Origin: Locusta migratoria
Lineage: Eukaryota > Arthropoda > Insecta > Orthoptera > Acrididae
Reading direction: 5' to 3'
DNA: 64,000 nt
Assembly: GCA_026315105.1 (NCBI GenBank)
Contig: CM048748.1
Location: forward strand, 24,642,078 to 24,706,077
Made by a program: the position numbers and the translations under genes. Below, in pieces: positions 41,320-53,079 of this stretch. Under the pieces are notes generated by a model, which saw only the letters and a list, made by a program, of their open reading frames with translations, had not been told where the DNA came from and made no database searches. Position 1 is the stretch's first letter. The number at the start of each line of letters is the position of its first letter.

Positions 41320-44200
41320 ATTAGGAGAACAGCATAACGAGTCGTCGACCCCATATAATGCAGCTCCCGATGGGTAGTGTTCGTTTTGGCGGTGGGTTTG
41401 CATTGTCGTCATTATCGCTTTCGTTGTCTTTTATCTTGTTCAGACATACTACAAATTTAAATACACACTGAGACGTCGGCAGTCGTGTGGCTTCATTAGC
41501 AATTGTTGCACTTTCCCTATCATTCCGCCGTCTCGTGTTGCGATCAAAATACTCAGATTCATGTGTAACGTCAGTTAGCTGTCTAGTCACATTGTATGGC
41601 CCACAGTAACTTCTAAGCAGCTTCTCAAGCAACCCTATCTTCTAAATACGCGTGAAAATTCCGGTCACAAGGCTTGAACCAAACAGTAATTGCCGCTCCC
41701 ATCAGTTGTAAATAATGTGATAACTTCAGTCCTAACTCATAGGAAGGGTGTCTTAGCTGTCGGAATTGGGAACAGTTGTCCTGGTGGTTTCTAATGGACT
41801 ACCTTCCTCCTCTGCAACTGTCGAAAGTGTGAATCATAGTGATCCTTTCATAATATTTCATGAAACCTAGATGACAAGCCTCAGATGCATCACGGAATTT
41901 CTGTATAACTCTCAGATAATGTGTTTAGGAGTCACTGCTAGCTTACTATTTCCGTAAGAGCCGAAATTATTTTATAAACTAATCCATTAATTAACATAAA
42001 TTCTCGTTTATGTTCTGATCGGTTGAAAGCATTAATTATTTTTTATAGTTTTCCGTCATTTTCAGAAACTTCATAGAGTGAAACAAGACAGTCACTATCT
42101 TAATCATTCTCTTGATGATGTTGCACTGGATTTCTTGTGAGACAGCCGGCATCTTGGTGATTCCTTCTACTATTTAGACAATACTAATGCTGTACTCTTG
42201 AAGACGTAGTGCCCATCTAGCAAGGCTTCCTCATGGGTCCTTAAGACCTATTAATACGCAATGCGAATGATGATCTGTAACGAATGTGAAATTCCTGCTG
42301 TAGCGATACTGTCGAAAATTGCAGTTATGATAAATACCACATTCGTTTTGTAGTCAGTTACTTTCTCCCAAAATGTACTGGAAGCATCTGCTACTGCCTT
42401 CACCTTTCCGTCTTGGAACACATCCTGTATTCAAATATTATGAATTATCCCGAACAGAACGATCTATTGACGCAAGGTCAACACGGATTTAGAAAATATC
42501 GTTCATGCGAAACACAACTAGCTCTTTATTCACACGAAGTGATGGGTGCTACCGACAAAGGTTCGCAAATCGATTCCGTATTTCTTGATTTCCAGAAAGC
42601 TTTTGACACCGTACCTCACAAACGGCTTTTAATCAAATTGCGTGGTTATGGTATATCGCCCCAAATTTGTGATTGGATAGGGGATTTCCTGTCAGAGAGG
42701 ACACAGTTCGTACTAATCGATGGTAAGGCATCGACTAAAACAGAGGTGATATCGGGCGTTCCACAGGGTAGTGTTATTGGTCCTCTGCTGTTCCTTATTA
42801 ACATAAACGATTTAGGGGAAAATCTAAGTAGCTCTATTAGGTTGTTTGCAGATGACGCCGTAATTTACCGTCTAGTAAAATCATCTGAAGATAAAAACCA
42901 ACTGCAGAACGATCTGAATAAGATATCAGTATGGTGTAAAAATTGGCAGTTGACTCTAAATAATGAGAAGTGTGAAGTCATCCACATGAGTACCAAAAGA
43001 AATTCGTTAAATTTTGTTTACAAGATAAAGCAATCAAATGTGAAGGCCGTAACTCCACAAAATACCTAGGAATTACTATTACTTCAGATTTAAATTGGAA
43101 AGAACACGTAGATAATATCGTGGGAAAGGCGAACCAGAGACTGTGTTTTATTGGCAGAACCCTTAAAACATGCAACAGAACTACAAAATAAACTGCATAC
43201 ACTACGCTTGTCCGTCCATTTTTGGAGTACTGCAGCCCAGTGTGGGATCCTTGTCAGGTGGGTTTGACGGAGGACATCGAAAGAGTCCAAAGAATGGCAG
43301 CTCGTTTCGTATTGTCACGATACAGGAGAGACAGCGTTACGGAAATGATACAGGATCTGGGATGGGAATCATTACAACAATGGCGCTTATCGCTGCGGCG
43401 TGGGCTACTTGCGAAACTCCAATCGCCAACAATCTCCTCCGATTGCGAAAATATATTGTTGACTCCCACTTACTTAGGTAGAAATGATCATCAGAATAAC
43501 ATACGAGAAATCAGAGCTCTAATAGAGAGATTCAGGTGTTCATTCTTCCCACGCGCTATTCGAGAATGGAATGGGAGATAAATAGTGGGTTCTATGAACC
43601 CTCTGCCAGGCACTGAAATGTGATTTTCAGAGTATCCCATGTAGATGTAGATGTAACAAAAAAAGCATCAAGACCATATCCCTTAGCAACTGTGCACATT
43701 TCTGTACGTACTCGCTAGTCACCCTGGCTTATTAATGGAACAATCGTCACAGTTCCTCGCAGGATAGCAAACGAATTTCCTTGAGATATGACGCAAGTAA
43801 ATTTAGAATGAAATTTTAACAGCCGTTGGTGGAATGTGGCAGTCATACAGCAGTCGTTAATTAAGCTAAGGTAATAAGAACACATTCCCAGGAAGTTTCT
43901 CGCTAGTATTTTTAGAAATAGCAAATTCCATTATAAATCTTGGCTTCTCTTGAGCAGACCACAAACTTCCGTTTGGCACAAGGTCCTACTATTCTGATAT
44001 CGTTTGCTGCATACAGAAAAATCCTTGGAATAAGATTAAGACCAATTGTCAATCTTATTATGTGTTTTTTGATCGTCAGAGAATATTGTAAGGTAATCTA
44101 AGTAATGAAAATAATAATTTCGTTTGGCACAGACAACTGGTGCAAGTCTTTCAGCATGCATGCACCAAACCTACTCAAGTTATCCATCCAGTGTAAACGG
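41320..44200 (-). pseudogene. Old Gypsy pol remnant (RT end, RNase H, integrase pieces)
   Basis: Minus strand, in family order: 'SRFGACMLKDLHQL' (about 44180, RT palm), 'LTIFSDDQKTH' (about 44080, the YLDD region decayed), 'NFLGMCSYYLSLI' (43890-43850, RT connection), then a LINE insertion, then 'FVTDHHSHCVLIGLKDP' and 'GSLARWALRLQEYSI' (about 42270, RNase H end), 'KPPGQLFPIP' (about 41790, integrase zinc-binding region end) and 'EKLLRSYCGPYNVTRQLTDV' (41625-41560, integrase C-terminal domain). It is full of stops and shifts and is unrelated in age to the 33-40 kb Gypsy copy, which lacks exactly these regions. Confidence 0.78.
42413..43650 (+). pseudogene. CR1-like LINE, 5'-truncated copy inside Gypsy pol
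   Basis: Closely similar to 54287-55530. The 218-codon frame (42413-43069) covers the reverse transcriptase core, 'VFLDFQKAFDTVPHKRLL', 'SGVPQGSVIGPLLFLINI' and 'LRLFADDAVIYRLV' (FADD site intact). A deletion near 43057 shifts the frame; a stop replaces Glu in 'TK.TAYTT' at about 43188, and the rest continues to 43581 (frame from 43222). It ends with the same tail of 'gatgta' repeats (43636-43655). The start near 42413 is the truncation point, not a real initiator. Confidence 0.9.
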
Positions 44201-44439
44201 ATGTACAGTTTAACGTGGAATTCGAGCCGTGTGTCGTTTTTGGCGTTGGTCTGGATTAACACGCAGACTGAGAAACTTCCTCATCCGATCAGGTTTCGAA
44301 CCTGTATCGTTCCATTTCCAGTGAAGCACTTCCTTGAATGCACCGGAACAGACGTCATCTAAATTAAACATGTTGATCATGTGAGGCGACGTAACATAGT
44401 ATTTATTAGTTGTTCTAAAGTTTCTTGTGCATCACACAG

Positions 44440-45418
44440 CCCCTCTAAGGCAACAAAAATAATTTTCGTAGAACAGATGTATAAAGATAATATTTGCCAA
44501 GTGAAAATTGGTAATACACTTCACAGAAATTTAGAACAAGCAAAGGTCTGTTGCAAGGCTGTCCCATGTCACCAACATTATTCAAAATCTATATAGATAT
44601 TTGTCTGAGAAAATGGTCACAAAATGTAATAGTATGGGACTAGAAATCAGAGATGGAATTTATCTACATCATTTATTATTTGCTGACGATCAAGTCGTCA
44701 TAGCACAAGACGGGGAAGATGCAAACTACATGTGTAATCAACTAGCAATAGCATACAAAAATTGTGGTCTGAAGATTAATTATCAAAAAACAGAATACTT
44801 GACGAATGATCCACATGAACTACGCACAGAGGGAAAGAAAATAAAAAAAGTTAACACTTTCTGTTATTTGGAGTCCATTTTAGAAACTGAGGGAAAATCC
44901 GACTCAGAGATTAATAAAAGAATTAGCAGTGGAAGAAAGGTAATTGGAATGCTCAACTCAGTCCTATGGAGCAGAAACGTGATGAACAGAACAAAAAAAA
45001 ATCATATATAAATCTATATTTGAGAGTGCAGTTCTGTACGGAGCGGAAACCTGGACCATAAACCAGAAGCACAGTAAGAAACTACAAGCCGTAGAGATGG
45101 ATTTCTGGAGAAGATCGGCCAGAATTTCCAGGAAAGAAAAAAGAAGAAACACCGAAATAATAAAGAGGATGGGAATAATAGAAAGAATAGATGAGGTGAT
45201 GGACAGGAAGAAATTACGGTGGTACGGGCATGTAAGAAGAATGGAGGACAGCAGAATACCGAAGATGGTACTGGCGTGGCAACCTGTGGGGAGAAGAAGA
45301 CGAGGACGACCGGTGACCACCTGGATCAAAAATGTACAGCTCTCAATGAATAGACTGGGCGCAGAAGAAGAGGACACACAAGATAGACACACGTGGAGAA
45401 ATATAGTGAATAATTAGT
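44440..45418 (+). pseudogene. RTE-type LINE, reverse transcriptase C-terminal half
   Basis: Fragments in order: 'IIFVEQMYKDNICQVKIGN' (44458), 'LLQGCPMSPTLFKIYIDICL' (about 44548-44607, in a second frame), then a 136-codon frame from 44601 with 'HHLLFADDQVVIAQD' (FADD active site), 'KINYQKTEYL' and 'VNTFCYLESILETEGKSDSE'. After a shift the 45097-45417 frame has 'DFWRRSARISRKEKRRNTEI', 'LRWYGHVRRMEDSRIP' and 'RRRRGRPVTTW', the usual C-terminus of this group. Two or three frame breaks make it inactive. It is a clearly different family from the RTE copy at 46890-47911. Confidence 0.85.
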
Positions 45419-45524
45419 GTAAAACCTTACGTACTATGTGTATTCATTTCTGGGCGTATTAGTATGTTGGAGGTAAACCTCTGTAATGAGGACAATCTCA
45501 ATAATAAAAAAATTCAAAACAGAA

Positions 45525-45640
45525 TATATGACGTCAACTGCGAATGAGCAAAGCTGAAAATGTGTACCCTGCCGGGACTCGAACCATGGTCTCCTGCTTC
45601 CTAGGCAGTTGCGCTGACCACTATACCACATTTTTAGAAT
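45525..45640 (-). mobile_element. tRNA-derived SINE (second family)
   Basis: The minus strand reads 'gtggtatagtggtcagcgca' (A box), 'actgcctaggaagcaggag', and B box GGTTCGAGTCC: a nearly intact tRNA-like head followed by an unrelated tail to about 45440. A 90-bp T/A-rich stretch (45636-45724) lies at its 5' side. Related to 5695-5795. Confidence 0.8.
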
Positions 45641-45724
45641 TTTTTTTTCGTTTTTATTTATTTATTTTTTATTTTTATTTTATTATTATTATTATTATTT
45701 TTTTTTTTTTTTTTTTTTTTTTTT
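45636..45724. repeat. T-rich low-complexity tract
   Basis: Mixed (T)n and (TTA)n sequence with a final run of about 27 T. Confidence 0.9.
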
Positions 45725-45859
45725 ACGAGCCTCCTCTCCACCCCTTCAGCCCGGCCTTGCGCTCTCCAGTGTTCGCCTTCGTCGGCTTCAAATGCCATAA
45801 ACAAAACATTCCTCCGCTGTAGGTACCAGTGTTGTATTGCAAAACAAATCAATTGCGTC

Positions 45860-46655
45860 TTCCCTTCAAATCATAATACGAAACTAAAATGATGCTCTAT
45901 GGAATAAGTAAGAACTGCCCACTCTTCGTGTAGCAAGAAGAAAAAAAAAAGCTCGTAAGTCGAACAAATGAAATGATATTCAATACGTAAGTGAAACCTT
46001 TAAAAAGTTTTGGAACAAAGTCCTGTATTTGGAACGCTTTTGTAGAACGTAATGCTGGTCGTTAATATAGAGTATGAAATCTTGTAAGGTAGGAGCTTTC
46101 CGATTAATCGCATAATAAATAAACTGTCCAAGATGCCATGTGTATAACTATTATGCTTGGCGTCAGGGTAATATTTCCAATCAGGACGCAGTATGTCATG
46201 TACAGTAATGTTCAGTGAGAAACTTCAGTGTACGTCATGAAGCTCCAGCTGAATTTCAGGAGTTGCACTTTGAATGCCCACTGAAAATTTGATGAGTGAG
46301 TTTGGTATGTTTTATCATGAAGATTGCCGCTTTTTTTCAGCTGAAATGGTACTGAAGAAAAAAATCATTGACAAAAGACGGGAATTTCTTATCTTTATGA
46401 TAAATCATCCCACACTGAGTTTGCAACTGAGGAAATGGCTGCTTCATTAACAATATCTTGCTAAATCAATTCCAAATCCATAGATGTCGCTTAATCCAGA
46501 ATCAAAGTTTTCTAACCAGGGATGTAAGATGTCTGCGAATAATTTCCACTCTACGTCTACTTTTCAATATTTCTTTCATTTATATTTAATTCAGTATTCG
46601 AAAAGAGTGCGAATGCCCTTCCTGACAGCTGTTCTATCGAAAACAGCAATTAGTT
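45860..46655. other. Unassigned AT-rich sequence
   Basis: No open frame or repeat is recognised. Confidence 0.4.
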
Positions 46656-46659
46656 TTTA

Positions 46660-48103
46660 AAAGTAATAACAGTGTACACAGCTATAACACCAGGAGAAAT
46701 GGTGATCTTCACTAAGTAGGGCTAAATCTGAGTTTGGCACAGAAGTGGGTAAATTATGCTGCCAGAAAAGTCTTTGGTCACCTACCAAGCAGCATCAGAA
46801 GCCTGACAGATATCCAACTAGCACTGAAAAATAAATTAAAACAATTTCTGAATGACAACTCCTTCTACTCATTGGATGTGTTTTTATATGTTGTTGTTAT
46901 CTTGTTATTGTCTTCAGTCCGGAGACTAGTTTGATGCAGCTCTCCACCCTACTCTATCCTGAGCAAGCCTTTTCATCTCCTCATAAGAACGGCAACCCAC
47001 ATCCACTTGAATCTGCTTACTAGACGCGTCTCTTGGCCTCCCTCTGCGATTTTTACCCCACACACTTCCCTCCAATGCTAAATGTACGATTCCTCGATGT
47101 CTAAGAATGTGTCCTACCAAACGATCCCTTCTTTTAGTCAGGGTATGCCAAAAATTCCTTTTCTCGCCAATTCTGTTCAGTACCTCTTCATTAGCTATGC
47201 GATCTACCTACCTAATCTTCAGCACTCTTCTGTAGCACCACATTTCAGAAGCCTCTATTCTCTTCCTGTCCGCACTGCTTATCGTCCATGTTTCACTCCC
47301 GTACAAGGCAACACTCCACACAAATGCCTTCAGAAAGAACTTCCTTACACTTGTATTAATATTCGATGTTAGCAAATTTCTTTTTTTCAAAAATGCTTTT
47401 CTTCCCATTGCCATTCTGAATTTTGTATCCTCTGTACTGCGACCATCATTTGTTATTTTACTACCCAAGTAACAAAACTCATCTACCACCTTCATTAATT
47501 CGTTACCTAATGTAATTTCTTCAGCATCGCCTGATTTTTTTAAGACCGCATTCCATTATTTTTGTTTTGCTCTTGTTAATGTGCATTTTATACGCTCTCT
47601 TCAACACACTGTCCATTCCATTCAACTGCTCTTCCAGGTCCTTTGCTGTCTCTGACAGAATTACAATGTCATCAGCAAAACGCAATGTTTTTATTTCTTC
47701 TCCCTGTTCCAAAATTTTCCTTGCTTTCCTTCACCGCCTGCTCAATGTACAAATTGAATAACATCGGAGAAAGGCTACAACCCTGTCTTACTCCCTTCCC
47801 AACTGATGCTTCCATTTCATGCCCTTCGAGTCTAATAACTGCGGTCTGGCTTTTGTACAATTTTTAAATAACTCTCCTTTCCCTGTATTTTACCTCTGCT
47901 GACTTCAGTGCTTTTATATATAAATCAGTAAATCTAAAATAAAAAAAATAAATTAAACAATAATAATGATAAAAAGAAAGGCATGTAATATTATGTGTAA
48001 TGTAACATCTTGTACAGCACCCTTCATTAACTTGACTCATTGCACATCATTACGAAGTGTCGTATCCATTAACTATAGAACAAGTATTAATCTAATCTAA
48101 ACT
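46660..48103 (+). mobile_element. CR1-like LINE 3' end, split by an RTE insertion
   Basis: 46666-46890 encodes the C-terminus ('NNSVHSYNTRRNGDLH' and, in the frame from 46734, 'KVFGHLPSSIRSL', 'LNDNSFYSLDVFLY'), which matches the tail region of the LINE at 27705-28013. The 3' UTR resumes at 47920 and ends in 'attaatctaatctaa' (48087-48101). Between them is a minus-strand RTE fragment with TTTTATAT on both sides. Confidence 0.8.
46890..47911 (-). pseudogene. RTE-type LINE, 5'-truncated, nested in a LINE 3' end
   Basis: Minus strand: 'QTAVIRLEGHEMEASVGKGV' then 'RQGCSLSPMLFNLYIEQAV' (47850-47740), FADD in 'KTLRFADDIVILSETAKDLE' (about 47690), 'EFCYLGSKITNDGRSTEDTK' (47490), 'ALYGSETWTIS' (about 47290) and C-terminal 'MVGHILRHRG' (47120). 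It ends in an 'acaataacaagataacaac' tail at 46912-46893. The flanks TTTTATAT (46882-46889 and 47912-47919) are the target duplication. The frames are broken at 47720, 47500 and about 47190. The tail type is typical of RTE elements. Confidence 0.87.
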
Positions 48104-48717
48104 TCTTACCAAAAACGTTGGTAATTAGGTCACAGGAATCTAGCATATTAGTACTGTCTACATAGAGGTCTTTTGTAGAGTCAGAAGTTGCCCTCTAATT
48201 TTGCACTACCACGGACACCAATTAAGAGTCTTCGTGGAAATCACTGAAAACGCGCCCTGGAGAAGGCTGCCTCTTTGCGCCTCCTGCTGGCGATGTTATC
48301 AGGGAGGTAGAAGGGGGGGGGACTCCCCACCGACTAGCGGAGTGGCCCCCTGGGGCTCCCGCCCTAGAAAGCCGACTGGGATGAGGAAATAGGGTTAACT
48401 CGTGAGAGAGCACTAATTTGTTTTTTAATTTAAATGCGTTTTAAGGGGCCAGACAAGTCGAGAAACTAGTTCTCTACCGTTGCGTCTTTGACTGTGCTCA
48501 GAACAGCCTCGCCTATTTTTGAGATACGATGAGAGAAATTTTCCTTGTGGCTCTATCAACGTTAATTAGTTGTCGTACAAGAAAGGGGCTCTAAATTAGA
48601 GGTTGTACGAAATATATTCACTATAATGAAATAGATCCCTCCAACTATGTCGTCGCATATTACTTCACAAACCACATTTAAGGGTGTGGCTCACATTGCA
48701 TCGAACCGATTTCGTAA
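48104..48717. other. Unassigned; GC-rich patch at 48230-48375
   Basis: No gene is recognised. The GC-rich patch contains a run of ten G (48315-48324) and short frames on both strands without motifs. Confidence 0.4.
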
Positions 48718-48719
48718 TA

Positions 48720-49371
48720 CCGGGTCATCAAAAAGTCACTATAAATCTGAAAACTTAATAGACCTATATCACGGAATAATGTAGATAGAGAGGTAAAAAT
48801 TGACACACATGTTTGGAATGACATGGGGTTTTATTAGAACAAAAAATAAAAAAAAATAAAAAAAAGTATCGCTAGACGCGTGAAAGAACTCTTGCGCGTA
48901 TCGTTTGATGATGATCGTGTGGTCAGCCGCCACTTTCGTCAAGCTTGGCCTCCCAGGTCCCCAGACCTCAGTCCATGCGATTATTGGCTTTGGGGTTACC
49001 TGAAGTCGCAACTATATCATGATCGACCGACATCTCTAGGGATGCTGAAAGACAACATCCGACGCCAATGCCTCACCATAACTCCGGACATGCTTTATAG
49101 GGCTGTTCACAGCATTATTCCTCCACTGCAGCTATTGTTGAGGAATGATGGTGAACGTATTGAGCATTTCCTGCAATGAAATTTGTTATGCTAATTATTG
49201 CTTTTCTGATCAGATGAATCGCCATCTGTCGGGCATTTTTTAACTTTTTTTGTTCTAATAAAACCCCTTGTCATTCCAAGCAAGTGTGTCAATTTTCAAT
49301 TTATCTCTCTATTTACATTATTCCATGATTTATTAACTTTTCAAATTTATACTGACATTTTGATCACCCTG
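48720..49371 (+). mobile_element. mariner-type deletion derivative, about 125-bp inverted ends
   Basis: The left end (CCGGGTCATCAAAAAGTCA) and the inverse of the right end (CAGGGTGATCAAAATGTCA) begin inverted repeats running about 125 bp to 'ggggttttattagaacaaaa'. TA lies at 48718-48719 and 49372-49373. Total length 652 bp; only the last part of the transposase is kept. Confidence 0.88.
48880..49179 (+). pseudogene. mariner-like transposase C-terminal fragment
   Basis: The 99-codon frame has 'QAWPPRSPDLSPCDYWLWGY', the region of the third catalytic Asp (SPDLSPCDYW), then 'LKSQLYHDRP', 'TITPDMLYRAVHSI' and 'NDGERIEHFLQ', the normal C-terminus of DUF4817-type mariner transposases. The first two catalytic Asp residues and the DNA-binding domain are deleted. 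The remaining frame has no stop, so the internal deletion may be fairly recent. It cannot catalyse transposition. Confidence 0.85.
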
Positions 49372-49375
49372 TATT

Positions 49376-49745
49376 TCTCTACCGTGTCATTCTCTAATAG
49401 AGAGCGGGAAAAAGGAAAGACAAACACTTTCTCTTTTAGATCTTATTTTCCTTATTATGATCATGTTTCCTTACGTACGTGGGTGTTAGTAAGAGATGTT
49501 CTCATTCAAAGGAGAGAGCTGATGATATTTCTAAAACAGATCTTGTTGTGGGATGGTTTCCACCACAACACGTGAATCATTTCCATAACACTTGTATGGC
49601 GACAACACTGAACCAACTGCCTTTCTCTGAACTATTTGTATGCCGTTCTTCAGTTCCATAACCGGAAAGCAACACTCCATATGCCAGGAAACTGTAGTAT
49701 AAGCAGTTTCTTTAGTACATCTATATCTACATCCACCCAAAAGTG
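49376..49745 (-). pseudogene. CR1-like LINE fragment, strongly diverged
   Basis: The minus frame from 49740 contains 'TKETAYTTVSWHMECCFPV' and 'IQIVQRKAVGSVLSPYKC', matching the 55050-55200 region of the well-kept copy; 49376-49530 matches its 3' end. Confidence 0.65.
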
Positions 49746-49930
49746 CTTGACGGTGGGTACTCAGTACCAGTGCTAGTACCTTGCTTTCATTTTACACTCC
49801 CATATAGGACGAGGGAAAACGAATATTTGTATGAATCGGCCTGAGCCCTAATCTCTCTGATCTTATCCTTGTGGTCTTTACACGAAATGTAGTTTAGCGG
49901 CAGTAGAATCTTTCTGCAGTTCACCTCAAA
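49746..49930 (-). mobile_element. LINE 3' end fragment (same family as 57627-59465)
   Basis: 'tctacatccacccaaaagtgcttgacggtgggtactcagtacca' aligns with 57628-57680, and 'ggcctgagccctaatctctc' with 57747-57770. It reads as the minus-strand 3' UTR and last coding segment. The longer alignment is described here by positions: 49732-49775 and 49839-49862. Confidence 0.65.
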
Positions 49931-49934
49931 TAAG

Positions 49935-50993
49935 GGGTTCAAATGAGTCCGTTTCTACACCAATCCAAGATGGCTGCCGTGCCATCACTGCCTTCACACT
50001 TCTCTGATGTCGGCGGTATGCCTCTCTGTTATTCTGTGCTCACTGTTGGTATATGTATCAGAAGGAATAGTTTGCGGTAGCTATCCTGCAGCACAAATTC
50101 TATGTAACCACTATTCACTCCTGGTTTTGGTATATTACTTGTAGTCTAGAGAGGGACTAAAACGTTTTGTGAAAGTACCATTTGTTAAAAGATGGTGACT
50201 GTGGAAATTACGAAAAATCCATGATGTCGAGTGGTTCAGAAATTTGGATAACGTTATATGTTAGAGTAATATCGCATTACTGCCGAAGAAAATATCCTCT
50301 TTAAGCATCAATATGGTTTCTAAAAGTAACGATCGTGTGAAACCATGAAGGTAAGAATAAACGGAGGCGCCCTGACGCAACACCTGTGAAGTCAACGGTA
50401 GCCATCTTGATCCGACCAAAACACTGCTGTATTTACTTTGTTTGCACATGCTTGTCTCCCGTTTTGGGAAGGACTTTGCACTGTTATGATGATTTGTGTG
50501 ATGTTTATGTGTACGAATCGTTCTGATTGTGACGCGAAGTTTAAGGAAATACCATTTCATGTGTAAACTGCCTCGCTAACGTGTGATTTTAGCACATTTA
50601 TTGTGAACGAACCCATACAGCATCTTTACTTGTAATGTTGCGTATTTTTCTCTTATGATTTTCGATTTCCTGAAGATGAATGTTATTTTCCTCACATAAC
50701 ATACTATTTACGAATGAATAAGGATAAAATATATATTTGATATTTATTAAGTCAATGATTTAGAAAGCAAAACCTAGTTTCACTATTAATGAAACTTACT
50801 ACACAAAGAAATGATATCGTCACAGTGATCGTAAATTTGGCGTTGGTTCACACAATCGAATTATTTTATATGACGATCGTCAGATCAATTAAAGAAACAA
50901 CCTAGGTTTGTGATTCGTAATATTAATAGTGACAACTATTTTTAAACTGAATAAAGGCGAATTTTTCATTTTTCGAGATTTTATTTAAGAATG

Positions 50994-51039
<46 letters not shown>

Positions 51040-51110
51040 AAAACATATTGGAAACAACCAGTTTGAGGACGTTACATGCGTATATGATGCAATTAGAAAT
51101 TGTAAATACA
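49935..51110. other. Unassigned AT-rich sequence with a 44-bp A run
   Basis: No family is recognised. Position 50994-51037 is an uninterrupted A run, perhaps the tail of an old retroposon whose body I cannot identify. Confidence 0.4.
50994..51037 (+). repeat. (A)44 homopolymer
   Basis: Uninterrupted A run; a likely place for length errors in assembly. Confidence 0.95.
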
Positions 51111-51199
51111 GTGTCAGTATTTTGGTCGGAGTGTCATGGCGGCCATGGCTTCAAAGCATAGTGTGGCTGGGATAGTAGCGCCACCTCCCTTTATTCTTA

Positions 51200-52180
51200 C
51201 CTCCATGTCTGAAACACAGCTCGTGCTATTCTTCCACGAAACTTCGGGCACGGTAGATACAGTCTCCCAGGTGGACGTCGTGTTCCTGACTTCTGTAAGA
51301 CGTTCGATACGATTGTACACCGTCGACTGATGAACAGAGTGCCAACATGTGTTATACCAGCCGCGTGGGAGTAGCCGAGCGGTCTGGAGCGCCATGTTGC
51401 GGATCGCGAAGCCTCCCGCGTCAGTGGTTCGAATCCTCCTTCGGGCAACGATGTTTATGCTCTCTTTAGTATAAGTTAGTTTATAAGTATTTTGTAAGTT
51501 TAGGGACTGATGTCCCCGCAATTAAGTCCCATAAGATTAACAAACATCTGAACATTTTGTTACACCAGACCAGATGTGTGAATGGGTTGAAATCTCTCTA
51601 GCTAATGGTACTAAGCCTATCGCATTCGCAATGTAGAAGTATTCAGACATGAAAATGATTTCTCTTGTGGTCTTGGGGAGTGTTGGAGAACAGTTGTTTT
51701 TTCACAACATTTTTATATAAATAGCCTTGTAGACCACATTCAGAGTTCAGTGAGGCTTTTTGCGGATACCGCAGTATAACGAGGAAGTCGCAACACTGAA
51801 AGAGGGCAGCCTATCGATGCATCTTGCAGGAAATGGCCGTTGTGTAAAGACAGGATAAACGCTGGAAGCCGTTACTTGAAGAAAATATCTGAGAATAGAA
51901 ATAAGATGTGATTTGAAATTAAACGACCCTAAAAATTTAGTCGTGATTCAGCCAGATGGCAGTCTGACGTTCGTTGGAAGAGCCCTCAAGATAGGACGTA
52001 GGTTACAAATAATTCGTTCAGCCGACGCATGTGTATTGCTCATGATTGTGGGATTTGTAACGCGCAAGGTTGGTATAATACAAAGAGAAGTTACAATGGA
52101 GAGCAACAACCATCATTGCAGGCTCATTTAGTACGCTCGAAAGAGGAAATGAGGAAACTCCAAGGTCAGAGACACTCCCT
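51200..52180 (+). pseudogene. CR1-like LINE reverse transcriptase, heavily decayed
   Basis: Pieces include 'DFCKTFDTIVHRRLMNRVP' (about 51279-51340, the RT block normally read as DFxKAFDTVPH), then, beyond the SINE, 'SSVRLFADTAV' (about 51745-51780) where the active-site second Asp has become Thr. The remaining sequence has no long frame. The limits are approximate. Confidence 0.6.
51361..51557 (+). mobile_element. SINE inserted in the LINE remnant
   Basis: 'gggagtagccgagcggtct' A-box region, B box GGTTCGAATCC, conserved body. Flanks TGTTATACCAG (51350-51360) and TGTTACACCAG (51558-51568) form an 11-bp duplication with one change. Confidence 0.9.
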
Positions 52181-52238
52181 TATAAAACTTCTCACCCAGT
52201 TCTGAGAGAAAGCATTTGTTGATGTGTCAACTAAAGTA

Positions 52239-53075
52239 TTGCTGTTGATGTGGCGTTCTGTCCATAGCTGATTTGGTGTTGCTCTCCAAGCTGCCCTATC
52301 CTGTGCAAACCTCTTTATATCTGCTGTAACCTGCATCCTTTTGAACCTGCTTTCTGTACACGTCTTTCGGTCTCCTTCTGCGTTTTTTAACCCACACGCT
52401 TCCCTCCAATGCTAAATTGAGGATTCCTTTACGTCTCAGAATGTGTGCTACAAATCGACCCTTTCTTTTCGTTTAGATGTGCCAGTAAATTATTTGTTAC
52501 GCGGCCTATCCATTAAATCTTAAGCATTGGTCTCTAACAGCACATTTCAAACTCTTCCGCCATCTTTTTGTCTGAATTCCTTATCGCCCACATTGCACTC
52601 CCGAACAACACAACACTCCAGATAAATGCTTTCACAAAGAAATTCCAAATATTTAAGTTAATAATGGTTTTCAACATATCTGAATTTTTCAGAAATGCTT
52701 TTCTACCCGTAGTGATTTTATATCTTCAAACCTTCGGCCATCAGAAGTTATTTTGCTACGAAAATAACGAAACTTAACCACTACTTTAATGTCTTGTTAT
52801 CTAATATTTTCCTTCAGTATCGCCCGATTTTTCTTAGACTATGTTCCATTACCATTTTTTTGCTCGTGTTAATGTACATAACTTTCTTTCAAGGCACTGA
52901 CCATTCCGTTCAGTTGTTCTTGCTGGTGCTTTGCCCGTGCTTTTGACAGCTTGTCAATGTAAGACTTTATTGATATTAGAGAAACGCTAAAAACCTGCTT
53001 TGCTATCCCCTCCCCACTGCGTTCCTTTCTATCCTTCGAGCGTTTTAATTGGTCTGGTTTTCGTACAATTTGAAT
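52239..53075 (-). pseudogene. RTE-type LINE fragment, degenerate
   Basis: It aligns along its length with 46920-47880: 'ttggtgttgctctccaagctgc', 'acccacacgcttccctccaatgctaaatt', 'attgcactcccgaacaacac' and 'tgttccattaccat' occur in the same order. (These blocks lie at 52271, 52390, 52594 and 52843.) No open frame survives. Older than the 46890-47911 copy. Confidence 0.75.
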
Positions 53076-53079
53076 ATTA

